Below, in pieces: positions 15,932 through 25,029 of a stretch of 35,647 nt of DNA. Within the stretch, counting starts at the first letter, position 1. The number at the start of each line of letters is the position of its first letter. A program made the position numbers and the translations under genes. A model generated the notes under the pieces. The model had not been told where the DNA came from, ran no database searches, and saw only the letters and a program-made list of their open reading frames with translations. The DNA comes from an uncultured Clostridia bacterium (GTDB taxonomy: Bacteria; Bacillota; Clostridia; Christensenellales; Borkfalkiaceae), in NCBI GenBank assembly GCA_947630365.1, contig CANRHI010000009.1:1-35647 (forward strand), read 5' to 3'.

Positions 15932-16537
15932 ATGGGCAGAAGGGAAGAATTTTTGGATATCACCATGCAGCTTGTCGCCGAAAAGGGTTTCGGCGGTTTT
16001 TCCATGAAGCAAGTCACGGAGAAGATGGGGGTCTCGGAGGCGCTCATCTACAAATATTTCGAGACGAAGGAAAACCTCCTCTACGCGTGTTTCGAGAGCA
16101 TGCACATGCGCATCGCGGGGCTTTTCAAGGAATATACGCTTCCCCCGCTCGAAGGGCCCGCGCAAATGCTTGCCGCCATCCGCGGCATTTGGCTCACCTA
16201 TTTTGATTTTTTGGTGAAGAACACCTACAAGACGGTGTACTACTTCGACTATCGCGATTCCCGCTACATGGCGGACATTCTCGCGCACGATGAGGAAGCG
16301 CGGACGACGTATTTCCGCGATTTCGGCGCGCTCATGCACAAGATCAATTTCCTCTCGCACTTTGTCGAGCGCACGAGCGAGGCGCACCTTTGGACGTATG
16401 TGCTCGATACGACGGGCATCTTCGCCAAGCGGGTGATCCGCGGCGAGCTTCCCGCGGATCGGGCGAGCTACGAAGAGACGTGGAAGCTCATCGCAGGGGG
16501 GCTTCTTTCGGTCGTCGGGTTGACGGCTCCGTTTTGA
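15932..16537 (+). CDS. TetR/AcrR-family transcriptional regulator
   Basis: The 201-aa protein starts MGRREEFLDITMQLVAEKGF and continues through the TetR helix-turn-helix (GGFSMKQVTEKMGVSEALIYKYFETKENLL, about residues 20-50, split by family consensus). A helical ligand-binding and dimerisation domain follows. The ligand is unknown. I chose ATG 15932 rather than the in-frame ATG at 15911, since the duplicated purine-rich ribosome sites precede the former. It is preceded by its own promoter and followed by the giant surface-protein gene on the same strand. An inverted repeat overlaps that gene's candidate promoter, so control of the surface operon is possible but not shown. Confidence 0.87.
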   Translation: MGRREEFLDITMQLVAEKGFGGFSMKQVTEKMGVSEALIYKYFETKENLLYACFESMHMRIAGLFKEYTLPPLEGPAQMLAAIRGIWLTYFDFLVKNTYKTVYYFDYRDSRYMADILAHDEEARTTYFRDFGALMHKINFLSHFVERTSEAHLWTYVLDTTGIFAKRVIRGELPADRASYEETWKLIAGGLLSVVGLTAPF

Positions 16538-16566
16538 ATGCCCTTTTGCGGTATTTTTTTTGCAAA

Positions 16567-16587
16567 TATAGTGAGTAAGTCCTCACT
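16567..16587 (+). promoter_or_regulatory. Candidate -10 overlapped by an inverted repeat before the giant gene
   Basis: TATAGT (16567-16572) could be a -10 with a weak TTTTGC at 16544-16549. AGTGAG (16570-16575) and CTCACT (16582-16587) form an inverted repeat with a 6-nt centre over the -10/start region. It differs from the repeat at the TetR promoter, so one protein may not bind both. Confidence 0.45.
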
Positions 16588-16627
16588 TAACCCCGAGGGG
16601 GGAATCTTGTGGAACAAAGGAGAGACT

Positions 16628-16687
16628 ATGAGAACAAAACTTTGCAAGGCAAAGGCGATTTTGCAGATCGATAGGAGGCAAAAATGA
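16628..16687 (+). CDS. 19-codon leader peptide overlapping the giant gene start
   Basis: ATG 16628 has AAGGAG (16617-16622) 5 nt upstream and encodes MRTKLCKAKAILQIDRRQK, ending with TGA at 16685-16687. The stop overlaps the giant gene's ATG at 16684 (ATGA). The two arginine codons near its end are AGG AGG, which are also the Shine-Dalgarno of the giant gene. Ribosomes on the leader would cover and then release that site, so translational coupling or ribosome-stalling control is plausible. No similarity to known leader peptides is recognised. It is too short for coding statistics; the case rests on the strong ribosome site and the exact overlap. Confidence 0.55.
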   Translation: MRTKLCKAKAILQIDRRQK

Positions 16688-19600
16688 TGGAAAGATCTAT
16701 GGGGTGCGTTTGGAAAATATTACTTTTTGTCATGAGTATTCTTATGGCGATTGGGATCTCATGCGGGATTCTGCTTACTGTGGATTCGAATCGGGAAAAT
16801 GCAGTTACCGCCGAGGCGGCGGGTCTCGACCAAGACAATAACATTTTACCGCTCTATATCTTTGAGCCGATGACGGCGATGTTGCAAAGTAAAGATTATA
16901 TCGAGATCAATAAGGACAATTGGGATGCCGACAGCACCGAGATATATTCCAAAACCTATAACATTGTGATTTACTCGGGAACAACGGCAACGCGAGTCCC
17001 GCTGCAAAGCTGGGTAAGCGAGCGTTATAGTTCCACAAATAAAATAACGAATCGTTCTACGGCCACATGGACGCAAACGACGGGGTCGTTTCCTACGAAT
17101 TTGCCGACCCAAACGGGCAGGTTTTATATGATGGCTCCCGTGAAGCCGAACGAGGTTTTCACCGTACTTTACAGCTGGAGGTCGAGCATACATTTTGTGC
17201 TCCGCTTCACATATAAAGGAACGGGTTCGGGAAACGGACTTGGTTATTTGTGCGACTTTACCCTCACGACCGATAAAATCGAAAAACTTCCCGAGCAATA
17301 CGTTCCCAAAGAGGAATGGTTCGCAAACGTCACTCCGAAGGGCAATACGCTCACGGTGGACGATATTTTGACAACGGAGCAACAGCAATACCTCTCTGCC
17401 GACATTACGGACAACAAGGACGGCACCTACAAAGTTTCCATCAACCCCAAAAAGAATTACACATGGGACGGGAACGCGACGGACGCTTCCCTCTATGCCA
17501 AGGAATTTACCATTCAAACGAAGGCTCCCTCGGTGAAAAAGCCCGTGGAAGGCAGCGATTACACGGTCACGACGGGCGCCGTCTATACGGGCGAAGCCGT
17601 CGAGGGCGTGCAGCTCGGCGAAACGTTCTCCTCCGACGATTACATCATTATGACGGACGATGTGTCCGGCACGAGCGCGACGGCTGCGGGCAGCCATACA
17701 ACGACCATTGCGCCCGCCGAAGGCAAAACTTGGGAAGGCGAAGAGGATTCGACGCCCATCGAAATCAAATGGGAAATCGACAAAGCCGAACAAGCCGTCG
17801 ATATCGAAGAGGGCGAAAAGAGCATTGCCGCTGGAGATAGTACGCTAACCGTAGACCTCAACGTGACCGACAACAAGCTCTTCAATTCCGAGAACGAAAT
17901 CACGGTGACAGCCGAGCCCGCTACTTGCGCGGAAGTGAGTATCGACGGAACGACAATTACCGTCACGCGAAAAAACGACAGCGCGGGCGCGAGCGGTGGG
18001 GAGGTGACCGTCACGGTCGAGGTCCCCGAAACGGACAACTTGAACGCAAAGACCCTCACGTTCACGGTCGACGTGGAAGCCAACCCCGGCTTCTACATAG
18101 AAGGAAGCCCGAATGCGACGTATTCGACCCTCGCCGAGGCGATCGCCGCCCTCAAAGAAACGGACAACGTGGGGAAGGCAATCGTCGTGCGCGGCAACGT
18201 GACCGTGACCGCGCCCGTTTCCTTTGGCGATGCGACTGAAGTTACCCTCAAGGGGGAAGAGGGCGGTTCGAAGATCGTTGTAAGCGGCGAGGGGGCGCTC
18301 TTCGAGGTGGGCGAGGGTAAGACGCTCACCCTCGGGGCAAATCTGACCCTCGACGGGGACGATACCGCTAAGACGCTTGCGAGCGTCTCGGGCGGCACGC
18401 TGAACGTAAACGGCGCGACGGTGACGAAATTCGCAGGGTCCGCCGTGAAAGTGACGGGCGGCGCGCTCACCGTGGCGGAAAATTCCGTCTTTACGGAAAA
18501 CAATGCGGAAAACGGCGGCGCGGTGCATGCGACGGGCGGCACCGTGACGGTGAACGGGGGCACCTTCTCCCAAAACACCGCGACCACGCAGGGCGGCGCA
18601 ATTTATGCAAAGGGCGCGGCGGTCCAAGTGGCGGGCGGCTCCTTCTCGGGCAACGAGGCGGGCAGCGGCGGCGCGGTGTATGCGGAAGGCGCGGCGCTCA
18701 CGGTGGAGGGCGGCTCCTTCTCCGAGAACAATGCGGGTAGCGGCGGCGCCATCTATGTGCAGGGCGGCAGCTTCTCCGCGGGAACGGAGAAAGAGGCGAG
18801 CTTCCACGCCAACAAGGCGAACGGGAGCGCGGAGGCCTCCGAGGAAGAGGGCAACGGCGGCGCCATCTATCTTGCGGGCGTCGAGGCGACCCTCGGAGCG
18901 CATGCCTCCGTCACCAATAACGCGGCGGAAGGCGTCGGCGACGGCGTGTATCTCGCCGAGGGCGAAGCGCAGGGCGCGGGCAAAACGCAGAGCAAGCTCA
19001 CGCTGCACGCCAAGGCGACCGCGGAGGACGGCATCGGCATTGCGGGCACGGGCTCCATCGAGATCGAGGGCACGCTTTCCCACCGCGTGACGGTGGAATT
19101 TGCCGATCCCGAAAATCAACTCAAAGATAACGCAACCCACGACTACGTTACGAGCAAGGGGAACACCATGGACAGCACCGCGCTCAAGGAACAGCTCCGC
19201 GTGAAGAACCCCGGCTACACCTTCGACCCCGTGCAAGATGGCAATTCGCTCACGCTCAAAGAAACGGGCGACATTCTCTTTGTCGTACAACAGGGGGGCG
19301 ATTGGACGACGCAACCTCTCACCGCCGCCGACCTGCAAGAGGCGATCTCGAAGGCGGGAACGGGCAATGTGACCATCGGCATCGTGAAGAACACGAATGA
19401 AAACGACCCTTCGAAAGATACGGTCGGCATCGTAGACATGCTCCGCGGCGCGGTCATTCCCGAAGGCATGGATCTCACCCTCACGAGCGTTACCCGTCAT
19501 GTGGCAGCGGACGGCGAAACCGTCACCTTCACGGAAGAGACCTCGGCAGACGCAGCCAACACCTTAAAGCGCGCAAATTCGTATACGGGCGCGATGATCA

Positions 19601-22600
19601 CGGTGGAAGAGGGCGGCTCGCTCACGCTCGGCAACGTCGTTTTGGACGGCGGCGCGGTGTGGACGGAGGGCAAGATCGCCCTCGAGGATGACGGCGGAAA
19701 GGCGGGCTCCGTGAAGAGCAACAACACGGGCGCGGTGGCGCATGCGCCCGTCGTCGTCAACCAAGGCACCTTCACCATGAAAGAGGGCGCGACCATTCGG
19801 AACAACGACAACAACTACGCCGCGCCCGGCTACGGCTTCGGCTCGCAGAACTACGGCGGCGGCGTGCGGAACGAGGGCAAGGGCTCCTTCACCATGGAAG
19901 GCGGCACGATCACGGGCTGCTATGCGCGCGAAGGCGGCGCGGTGCTCAATATCAATAAGCCGGATACCGACGGCTATGAGGCCCCCGCGGACGGCCACGG
20001 GCCGAAGGTCACCATCACGGGCGGCACGATTTCCGGCAACGCCTCGCAGATGAAGGGCGCGGCGGTGCAGTCCATCTACGGCGAAGCCGAAACTTTCGTC
20101 GAAGGCGGCACGTTTGAGGGCAACTACTCGCTGCACGATCTGGGCGTTCTCTCCGTGGAGGAGGGCGGAAGCCTCACCGTCTCGGGCGGGACCATTTCGA
20201 CGGCGAACGTGCAAAACTTTGACAGCGCGGCGGGGACTTCCTCCGCGGGAGACAAAAACGAGAACGCCATCTACCTCTATAACCAATACAGCAAGGAGGA
20301 TATCGAGGGCTCCACGGCGGGCGCAACGCCCTTCGTCGAAGGTAGCCACGCGGGCAACCTTACAATTACGAGCAAAGGGGACGCGGGCGAAACGACGAGC
20401 CCCGAAATTTCGGGCAATGTCCACCTCGACGACCCCTGCGACGTGTACGGCAAGGCGGGCACGCACTACGAGGCGTTCGTCGATTTGGAGGGCTATGAGG
20501 GGAACAACCTCACCCTCGGCTTGAATGCAAACCGCCCGAGCGGCAGCGTGGCGCAGGGCAGCGGGCTCGAAAAGCTGAACACGCCCGAAAATCAAATTGC
20601 GGCGGACGGGTTCAGCGGCACCTACTACTACACCAAGGACGGCGCGCTCCGTTCGGTGAAATACGACCTCACCGTTTCGCAGACCAAGCCGGGCGAGCTC
20701 GTGTTTGCGGGCTTCGACAAAGGTATCGGCGGCATGAGCGTCACGGTCGGCGGCGTGAAAAAGACGCTCACCGCGGACGAGGACGGCAACTATGTGTTGA
20801 AAGTCGATGGGGCGACGACCCAAATCGACGGCATCACCTTCTCCTACGGCGCGGAGTCCGAGAACGTCGAGGTCGCGCTCGATGGCTTTACAGGCGCCAA
20901 GTCGCTGAACGCCGTGCTCTTCGACGCGGAAACGCTTGAATTGACCGTTCCCGCGGGCGCGAAGTACATCGACAAGGACGGAAACGAAAAGGATTTTGCG
21001 GAAGCGACAGGCATGCTTCCCAACGACATCAAAGTCGACGCGGGCAAGGTCACCGTGAAGATCGGGGAAGAGGTCCGCGAGATCGAAATCGGCGACCGTG
21101 CGGCGGCGGTCGAGGAAAAGAGCGGGGAGGCCGCCCTTCTCGAAGCCGCCAAGAATGCGGATGAAACCACTTACGACCTCACCGTCGAGGGCGCCGAGGG
21201 GCTGGAATACAACCTTCTCAAAGACGGCGAGCTCGTCGGCGAATGGCTGAAGCCCGCAGAGGGCAAGGTCACCTTCGAGGGGCTCGCGGCGGACGGCGCG
21301 GTGTACACCTTGGTTGCCCGCACGCCTTCGGACAGCACCCACCTCGCGGGCGAATACGCCGCGCAGGGCACCCTGACCGCGCTTTCGGCGCAGGAGGCGG
21401 CGGCGCTCGAGGCGTACAACACCGCCTACGAGAGCGTGGAGAGCGGGCTCTGGAAGGAAGGCGTCGCGCCGCAAACGCCCGCTTCGTCGGCGGATATCCA
21501 AGCGGCGATCGAGGCGCACGACGGCGCGAATTTCTCGCGGCGCTTACAGGCGCTCGCCGAAGTCGAGGCGCAGTATGGCGACCTCGTGGATAGCTACCCC
21601 CGCGCCGTTCACGCAGAGTGGAAGGAAACCAACCAAGCCATTCTCGATAAAGTGGGCGACGACGGACAGGGCGCGCTCTCGACGACCGACAAAGACAGCC
21701 TGAAAACCGCCATTGAAAGCTACAACGCCATCGAGAACGCGACGGCGAAGGAGCTCGCCAAGGCCGACCTCGAGAAGCTCGTCGCCGCCTACAAGAATGC
21801 CGTCCGCAAGGCCATCGACGACAAGAAGCAGGCGTGGTTTACCGCGCAGAACATCACGGCCGACGCCGACAAGGCGAAGTACGACAGCGCGACCAACTTC
21901 TTCTCCGCGCAGGTCGAGCTTGTCGACTTGTTCGTGGAAAACGATAAAATTCCCGACGCCCTGAACGAGCTCGACCAGCTGATCGAGCGGACGGAGGCGG
22001 CGCTCGGCATTCAAAAGGCGTACTTCGACGCGCTCGGCAGCGCCACCGAAGAGGAGCTCTCTGCCAAGAGGAAGGGCGAGCTCGACAGCGCCCTCGCGGA
22101 CGCCTTGCTCGACGTGCAGACCAGGGAAGCCCTCACGGGGACCGAGGCCGACGAGGCCAAGACGAAATTCGAGGGCATCATCGGCAAGGGCAAGGCGGAG
22201 AAGCTGTACCTCGACGCCTACCGCGCCATCGAGGGCAAGGACGCCGAGCAGAAGTTAGACGGCGAGAATTTCGTCTATACGGATACCGCCGTGCAGGGCG
22301 TGATGACGGAAATCGAAAACGCCGCCTCTGCCGATGCGTCGAATACAGCGGCGGAGAACGGCATTACCGCCCTTCTTGCAAAGCTCGTCCCCGAGGAAGG
22401 GGGCAGCGAGGCGCTCAAGAAGTATGTCGACCGCGTGACGGAGGGCAAATCGAGCGCCGAAAAGGTCGAAGCCCTCAAGAACGTGAAGGCGGTGGCGGAA
22501 TACTTCGGCGCATACAAGAACATTTTCGGCGCGGAGCCGACCTTCGACGATGGGGCGAAGAAGTTCCCCGCGGACGTCGAAGCGGCAATCGAGAACATCG

Positions 22601-25029
22601 TAAACGCCGAGCCCTACAACAAGGGCACGGAAGAAGAGCCCGTGTTGAGCAGCGATATCGAGGCGGTGAACAGGGAGCTCCTCAAAGCGGTGAACGATCT
22701 CTTGGATACGGCATGCGCGAACGCGCCCAAGGCGAAGGAAGCCGCAAAGGAAGCGGCGGAAGCAGCCGAAGCGGAGGGCAACCGCATCGACGGCGCCGAC
22801 GTCGAAAACGGCAAATATGCGCAAAACGTCGCCGCCATGGCGGAGGCGATGAACGGCGTGAAGGCGCAGATCGACGCCGAGATCGAGGCCGACGAATTCC
22901 TCGGGGACGCCAATTCCGCCCTGCGCAAGGAGTTTGACGCGCTCACGAAGGACGATTTTTCCGCCCTCACCGAGGCGAAAACGAAGTTCGAATCGACCGA
23001 CGGGCTCTCCGACGGCGCGAAGGCGCTTCTCAATGAGAAGGCCGAGGAAAACGGCTACAGCGATTTTGCGAACGAGCTTCAAGACCGCCTCAACAAGGCG
23101 CAGTTTGAACAAGACAAGGCCGATGCGGTGGCGGAGGCCGAGGCGTTCGTTCAAGAGGGCGACGGGCAATTCGTACAAGATACCAATACCGAAAAGGTCG
23201 CCGAGATCGAGGCCCTCACCTACGAACAGCACACGCGCGACGCGGACCGCACCACCTACATGGAAGGGCGCGAGAGCGCGTTGGAGGCGGCGTTGTCGGA
23301 GGCGAGAACGCACACCGCGCACGCGCAGGCGGTCGAGGAGGCCGTTGCCGAGGCGCAGGCAAAGTGCGACGAGCTCGTAAATAGCGGCAAATTCAGCGAC
23401 GAGCAGGAGGAAAGACTTCAAGCGATCGTCGACGCCATGAAGGAGGCGGCGGAGGACATCGAGCCCTCGGGCACTTCCTCGCAACAGCTTTCCACGCTTC
23501 TCGAGAACGCCAAGGCGGACCTCGACGAAGTAAAAGTCGAGGCGGATGCCGCAGACGCCTTCCTCGAACAGCACCCCGAAGCGGGCAAGACGTTCGCGGA
23601 GGTGACCGATGCGGACGCGCACGCGCTCGAGGAGGCAAAGAAGGCTTATGAGGCGCTCGGCGAGACTTCTTCCGAAAAGAAGGGGCTCGACGAGCACGCC
23701 AAGAAGAACGGCTACACCGACTTCGGAAAAGAGCTCGAGGACCGCTTGTACAAGGCGACCTTCGAGGGACAGAAGAAGGAGAAGGAAGCGGCTCTCGACG
23801 CAAGGATCAAGAATTGCGACGGAGAGGACGTCAAAACCGCCCTCACCGAGGCGAAAGAGCGCGTGGAGAACGTGGAGTACGAGGCGCACACCGAGGACGC
23901 GACACGCCAAGACTACTACGACGCGCGCATGGAAGAGCTCGAGGAAGCGGCGACGAGCGCCGACGGCAGCGTTGCCCACGCACAGGCGCAGCAGCGCACC
24001 GTGCAAGCGGGCAGGGCGGCGGCGCAGGAGCTCATTGACAGCGGCAACTACAACGACGCGCAGAAGGCCGAGCTCAAGGGCATTGCCGACAAGCTCGAGG
24101 CGGACGCGAAGCAGGTTGCTCCTTCGGAGGACGGCAGCAAGACGGGCGAAGAAGTCTTGAACGATCTTTTGGACAAAGCGAAGAGCGACATGAACGAAGT
24201 CCACTGCGTTGCGGCGACCAAGGGAGACATCAAGGCGGATAAGAGCGCCAAAAACAAGGGCGGCACGGGCGACTATCCCGAGGGGCACAATGCAGACGAG
24301 GTGTGGGGCATCGTCACCAACGACGAGAGCATGCCCGGCGGCATCAAGCTCATCATCGAGAAGGCGACGGACGACAAGACGGAGACGATCGAACAGGCGG
24401 CGAAGGAGGGCAAGCTCGCCGCGGCGGAGGGTGCGACCTTCACCAAGGAAGAGATGCAAGAGCTCGTCGCGGGGAAGGAAGTGCAGAGCACGCTCGATAT
24501 TTACCTAATCAAGAACAACGCGAAGATCACCCAATTCGAGGGCAAATACACCGTCAAGATCTTGCTTCCCGAGGCGCTCCGCGGCGTCGACGGCTTGCAG
24601 ATCGTGTATGTGAACGACGACGGCTCCCTCGAGGTGTTCCAAACGACGGGAGACGGCAAGTATCTCGAATTCACGACGACGCACTTCTCCGAATTCATCA
24701 TTCTCGGCGACGCCGCCATCGACCTCACCTGGCTCATCATTCTCCTCTCCGTGGTCATCGGCATCGAGATCGTCATCTTCGCCATCATGGCGATTACGCA
24801 CAAGCGTCGCGGGAAGGGCGAACGGCTCTCCGCGTTTGCGCCCGCTCCGCTGCTTCTCGCCGCCGTCATCAAGCCGACGGGCGCGGTCGAGATCTGCATC
24901 GCGCTCGGGATCACGGCATGGCTGCTTCTCGTAGCGCTCATCGCCTCGCTGGCGGTGTGGCTTCACCATAACCACCCCAAAGATGACGGGGACGCGAGCG
25001 GCGAGAAGCCCGAAAAAAAGGAGGAGTGA
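16684..25029 (+). CDS. Giant 2781-aa surface protein with Pmp-like beta-helix and helical repeats
   Basis: The signal sequence is about residues 1-45 (WKILLFVMSILMAIGISCGI). Residues about 50-470 hold a unique region and Ig/MBG-like strands. Residues about 470-760 form a right-handed beta-helix with chlamydial-Pmp-type GGA[IV] and FxxN repeats (GGA at 611 and 725 and between). A second beta-helix lies at about 980-1190 (GGTISGNAS, GGTFEGNYS). Residues 1569-2505 are Ala/Glu/Lys/Asp-rich helices of FIVAR type, with a 218-residue duplication (2068-2285 and 2286-2504). Residues about 2540-2678 resemble the ZU5-like domain common before anchors. Membrane segments are at 2680-2706 and 2735-2761, with a basic THKRRGKG between. 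No LPXTG is present. AGGAGG (16673-16678) precedes ATG 16684. An adhesin or long surface stalk is likely; the partner is unknown. Confidence 0.85.
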   Translation: MMERSMGCVWKILLFVMSILMAIGISCGILLTVDSNRENAVTAEAAGLDQDNNILPLYIFEPMTAMLQSKDYIEINKDNWDADSTEIYSKTYNIVIYSGTTATRVPLQSWVSERYSSTNKITNRSTATWTQTTGSFPTNLPTQTGRFYMMAPVKPNEVFTVLYSWRSSIHFVLRFTYKGTGSGNGLGYLCDFTLTTDKIEKLPEQYVPKEEWFANVTPKGNTLTVDDILTTEQQQYLSADITDNKDGTYKVSINPKKNYTWDGNATDASLYAKEFTIQTKAPSVKKPVEGSDYTVTTGAVYTGEAVEGVQLGETFSSDDYIIMTDDVSGTSATAAGSHTTTIAPAEGKTWEGEEDSTPIEIKWEIDKAEQAVDIEEGEKSIAAGDSTLTVDLNVTDNKLFNSENEITVTAEPATCAEVSIDGTTITVTRKNDSAGASGGEVTVTVEVPETDNLNAKTLTFTVDVEANPGFYIEGSPNATYSTLAEAIAALKETDNVGKAIVVRGNVTVTAPVSFGDATEVTLKGEEGGSKIVVSGEGALFEVGEGKTLTLGANLTLDGDDTAKTLASVSGGTLNVNGATVTKFAGSAVKVTGGALTVAENSVFTENNAENGGAVHATGGTVTVNGGTFSQNTATTQGGAIYAKGAAVQVAGGSFSGNEAGSGGAVYAEGAALTVEGGSFSENNAGSGGAIYVQGGSFSAGTEKEASFHANKANGSAEASEEEGNGGAIYLAGVEATLGAHASVTNNAAEGVGDGVYLAEGEAQGAGKTQSKLTLHAKATAEDGIGIAGTGSIEIEGTLSHRVTVEFADPENQLKDNATHDYVTSKGNTMDSTALKEQLRVKNPGYTFDPVQDGNSLTLKETGDILFVVQQGGDWTTQPLTAADLQEAISKAGTGNVTIGIVKNTNENDPSKDTVGIVDMLRGAVIPEGMDLTLTSVTRHVAADGETVTFTEETSADAANTLKRANSYTGAMITVEEGGSLTLGNVVLDGGAVWTEGKIALEDDGGKAGSVKSNNTGAVAHAPVVVNQGTFTMKEGATIRNNDNNYAAPGYGFGSQNYGGGVRNEGKGSFTMEGGTITGCYAREGGAVLNINKPDTDGYEAPADGHGPKVTITGGTISGNASQMKGAAVQSIYGEAETFVEGGTFEGNYSLHDLGVLSVEEGGSLTVSGGTISTANVQNFDSAAGTSSAGDKNENAIYLYNQYSKEDIEGSTAGATPFVEGSHAGNLTITSKGDAGETTSPEISGNVHLDDPCDVYGKAGTHYEAFVDLEGYEGNNLTLGLNANRPSGSVAQGSGLEKLNTPENQIAADGFSGTYYYTKDGALRSVKYDLTVSQTKPGELVFAGFDKGIGGMSVTVGGVKKTLTADEDGNYVLKVDGATTQIDGITFSYGAESENVEVALDGFTGAKSLNAVLFDAETLELTVPAGAKYIDKDGNEKDFAEATGMLPNDIKVDAGKVTVKIGEEVREIEIGDRAAAVEEKSGEAALLEAAKNADETTYDLTVEGAEGLEYNLLKDGELVGEWLKPAEGKVTFEGLAADGAVYTLVARTPSDSTHLAGEYAAQGTLTALSAQEAAALEAYNTAYESVESGLWKEGVAPQTPASSADIQAAIEAHDGANFSRRLQALAEVEAQYGDLVDSYPRAVHAEWKETNQAILDKVGDDGQGALSTTDKDSLKTAIESYNAIENATAKELAKADLEKLVAAYKNAVRKAIDDKKQAWFTAQNITADADKAKYDSATNFFSAQVELVDLFVENDKIPDALNELDQLIERTEAALGIQKAYFDALGSATEEELSAKRKGELDSALADALLDVQTREALTGTEADEAKTKFEGIIGKGKAEKLYLDAYRAIEGKDAEQKLDGENFVYTDTAVQGVMTEIENAASADASNTAAENGITALLAKLVPEEGGSEALKKYVDRVTEGKSSAEKVEALKNVKAVAEYFGAYKNIFGAEPTFDDGAKKFPADVEAAIENIVNAEPYNKGTEEEPVLSSDIEAVNRELLKAVNDLLDTACANAPKAKEAAKEAAEAAEAEGNRIDGADVENGKYAQNVAAMAEAMNGVKAQIDAEIEADEFLGDANSALRKEFDALTKDDFSALTEAKTKFESTDGLSDGAKALLNEKAEENGYSDFANELQDRLNKAQFEQDKADAVAEAEAFVQEGDGQFVQDTNTEKVAEIEALTYEQHTRDADRTTYMEGRESALEAALSEARTHTAHAQAVEEAVAEAQAKCDELVNSGKFSDEQEERLQAIVDAMKEAAEDIEPSGTSSQQLSTLLENAKADLDEVKVEADAADAFLEQHPEAGKTFAEVTDADAHALEEAKKAYEALGETSSEKKGLDEHAKKNGYTDFGKELEDRLYKATFEGQKKEKEAALDARIKNCDGEDVKTALTEAKERVENVEYEAHTEDATRQDYYDARMEELEEAATSADGSVAHAQAQQRTVQAGRAAAQELIDSGNYNDAQKAELKGIADKLEADAKQVAPSEDGSKTGEEVLNDLLDKAKSDMNEVHCVAATKGDIKADKSAKNKGGTGDYPEGHNADEVWGIVTNDESMPGGIKLIIEKATDDKTETIEQAAKEGKLAAAEGATFTKEEMQELVAGKEVQSTLDIYLIKNNAKITQFEGKYTVKILLPEALRGVDGLQIVYVNDDGSLEVFQTTGDGKYLEFTTTHFSEFIILGDAAIDLTWLIILLSVVIGIEIVIFAIMAITHKRRGKGERLSAFAPAPLLLAAVIKPTGAVEICIALGITAWLLLVALIASLAVWLHHNHPKDDGDASGEKPEKKEE

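Noticed and set aside
15733..16206. 157-codon plus-strand frame overlapping the TetR start
   Set aside because: It is arginine-rich, in the wrong frame over the helix-turn-helix region, and has no ribosome site.
22255..24459. 734-codon minus-strand frame
   Set aside because: Antisense of the helical repeats of the giant protein. It is leucine/arginine-rich with no recognisable motif or start signal.
24700..25029. Sortase LPXTG-type anchor in the giant protein
   Set aside because: No LPXTG-like motif is present before or between the two C-terminal hydrophobic segments.
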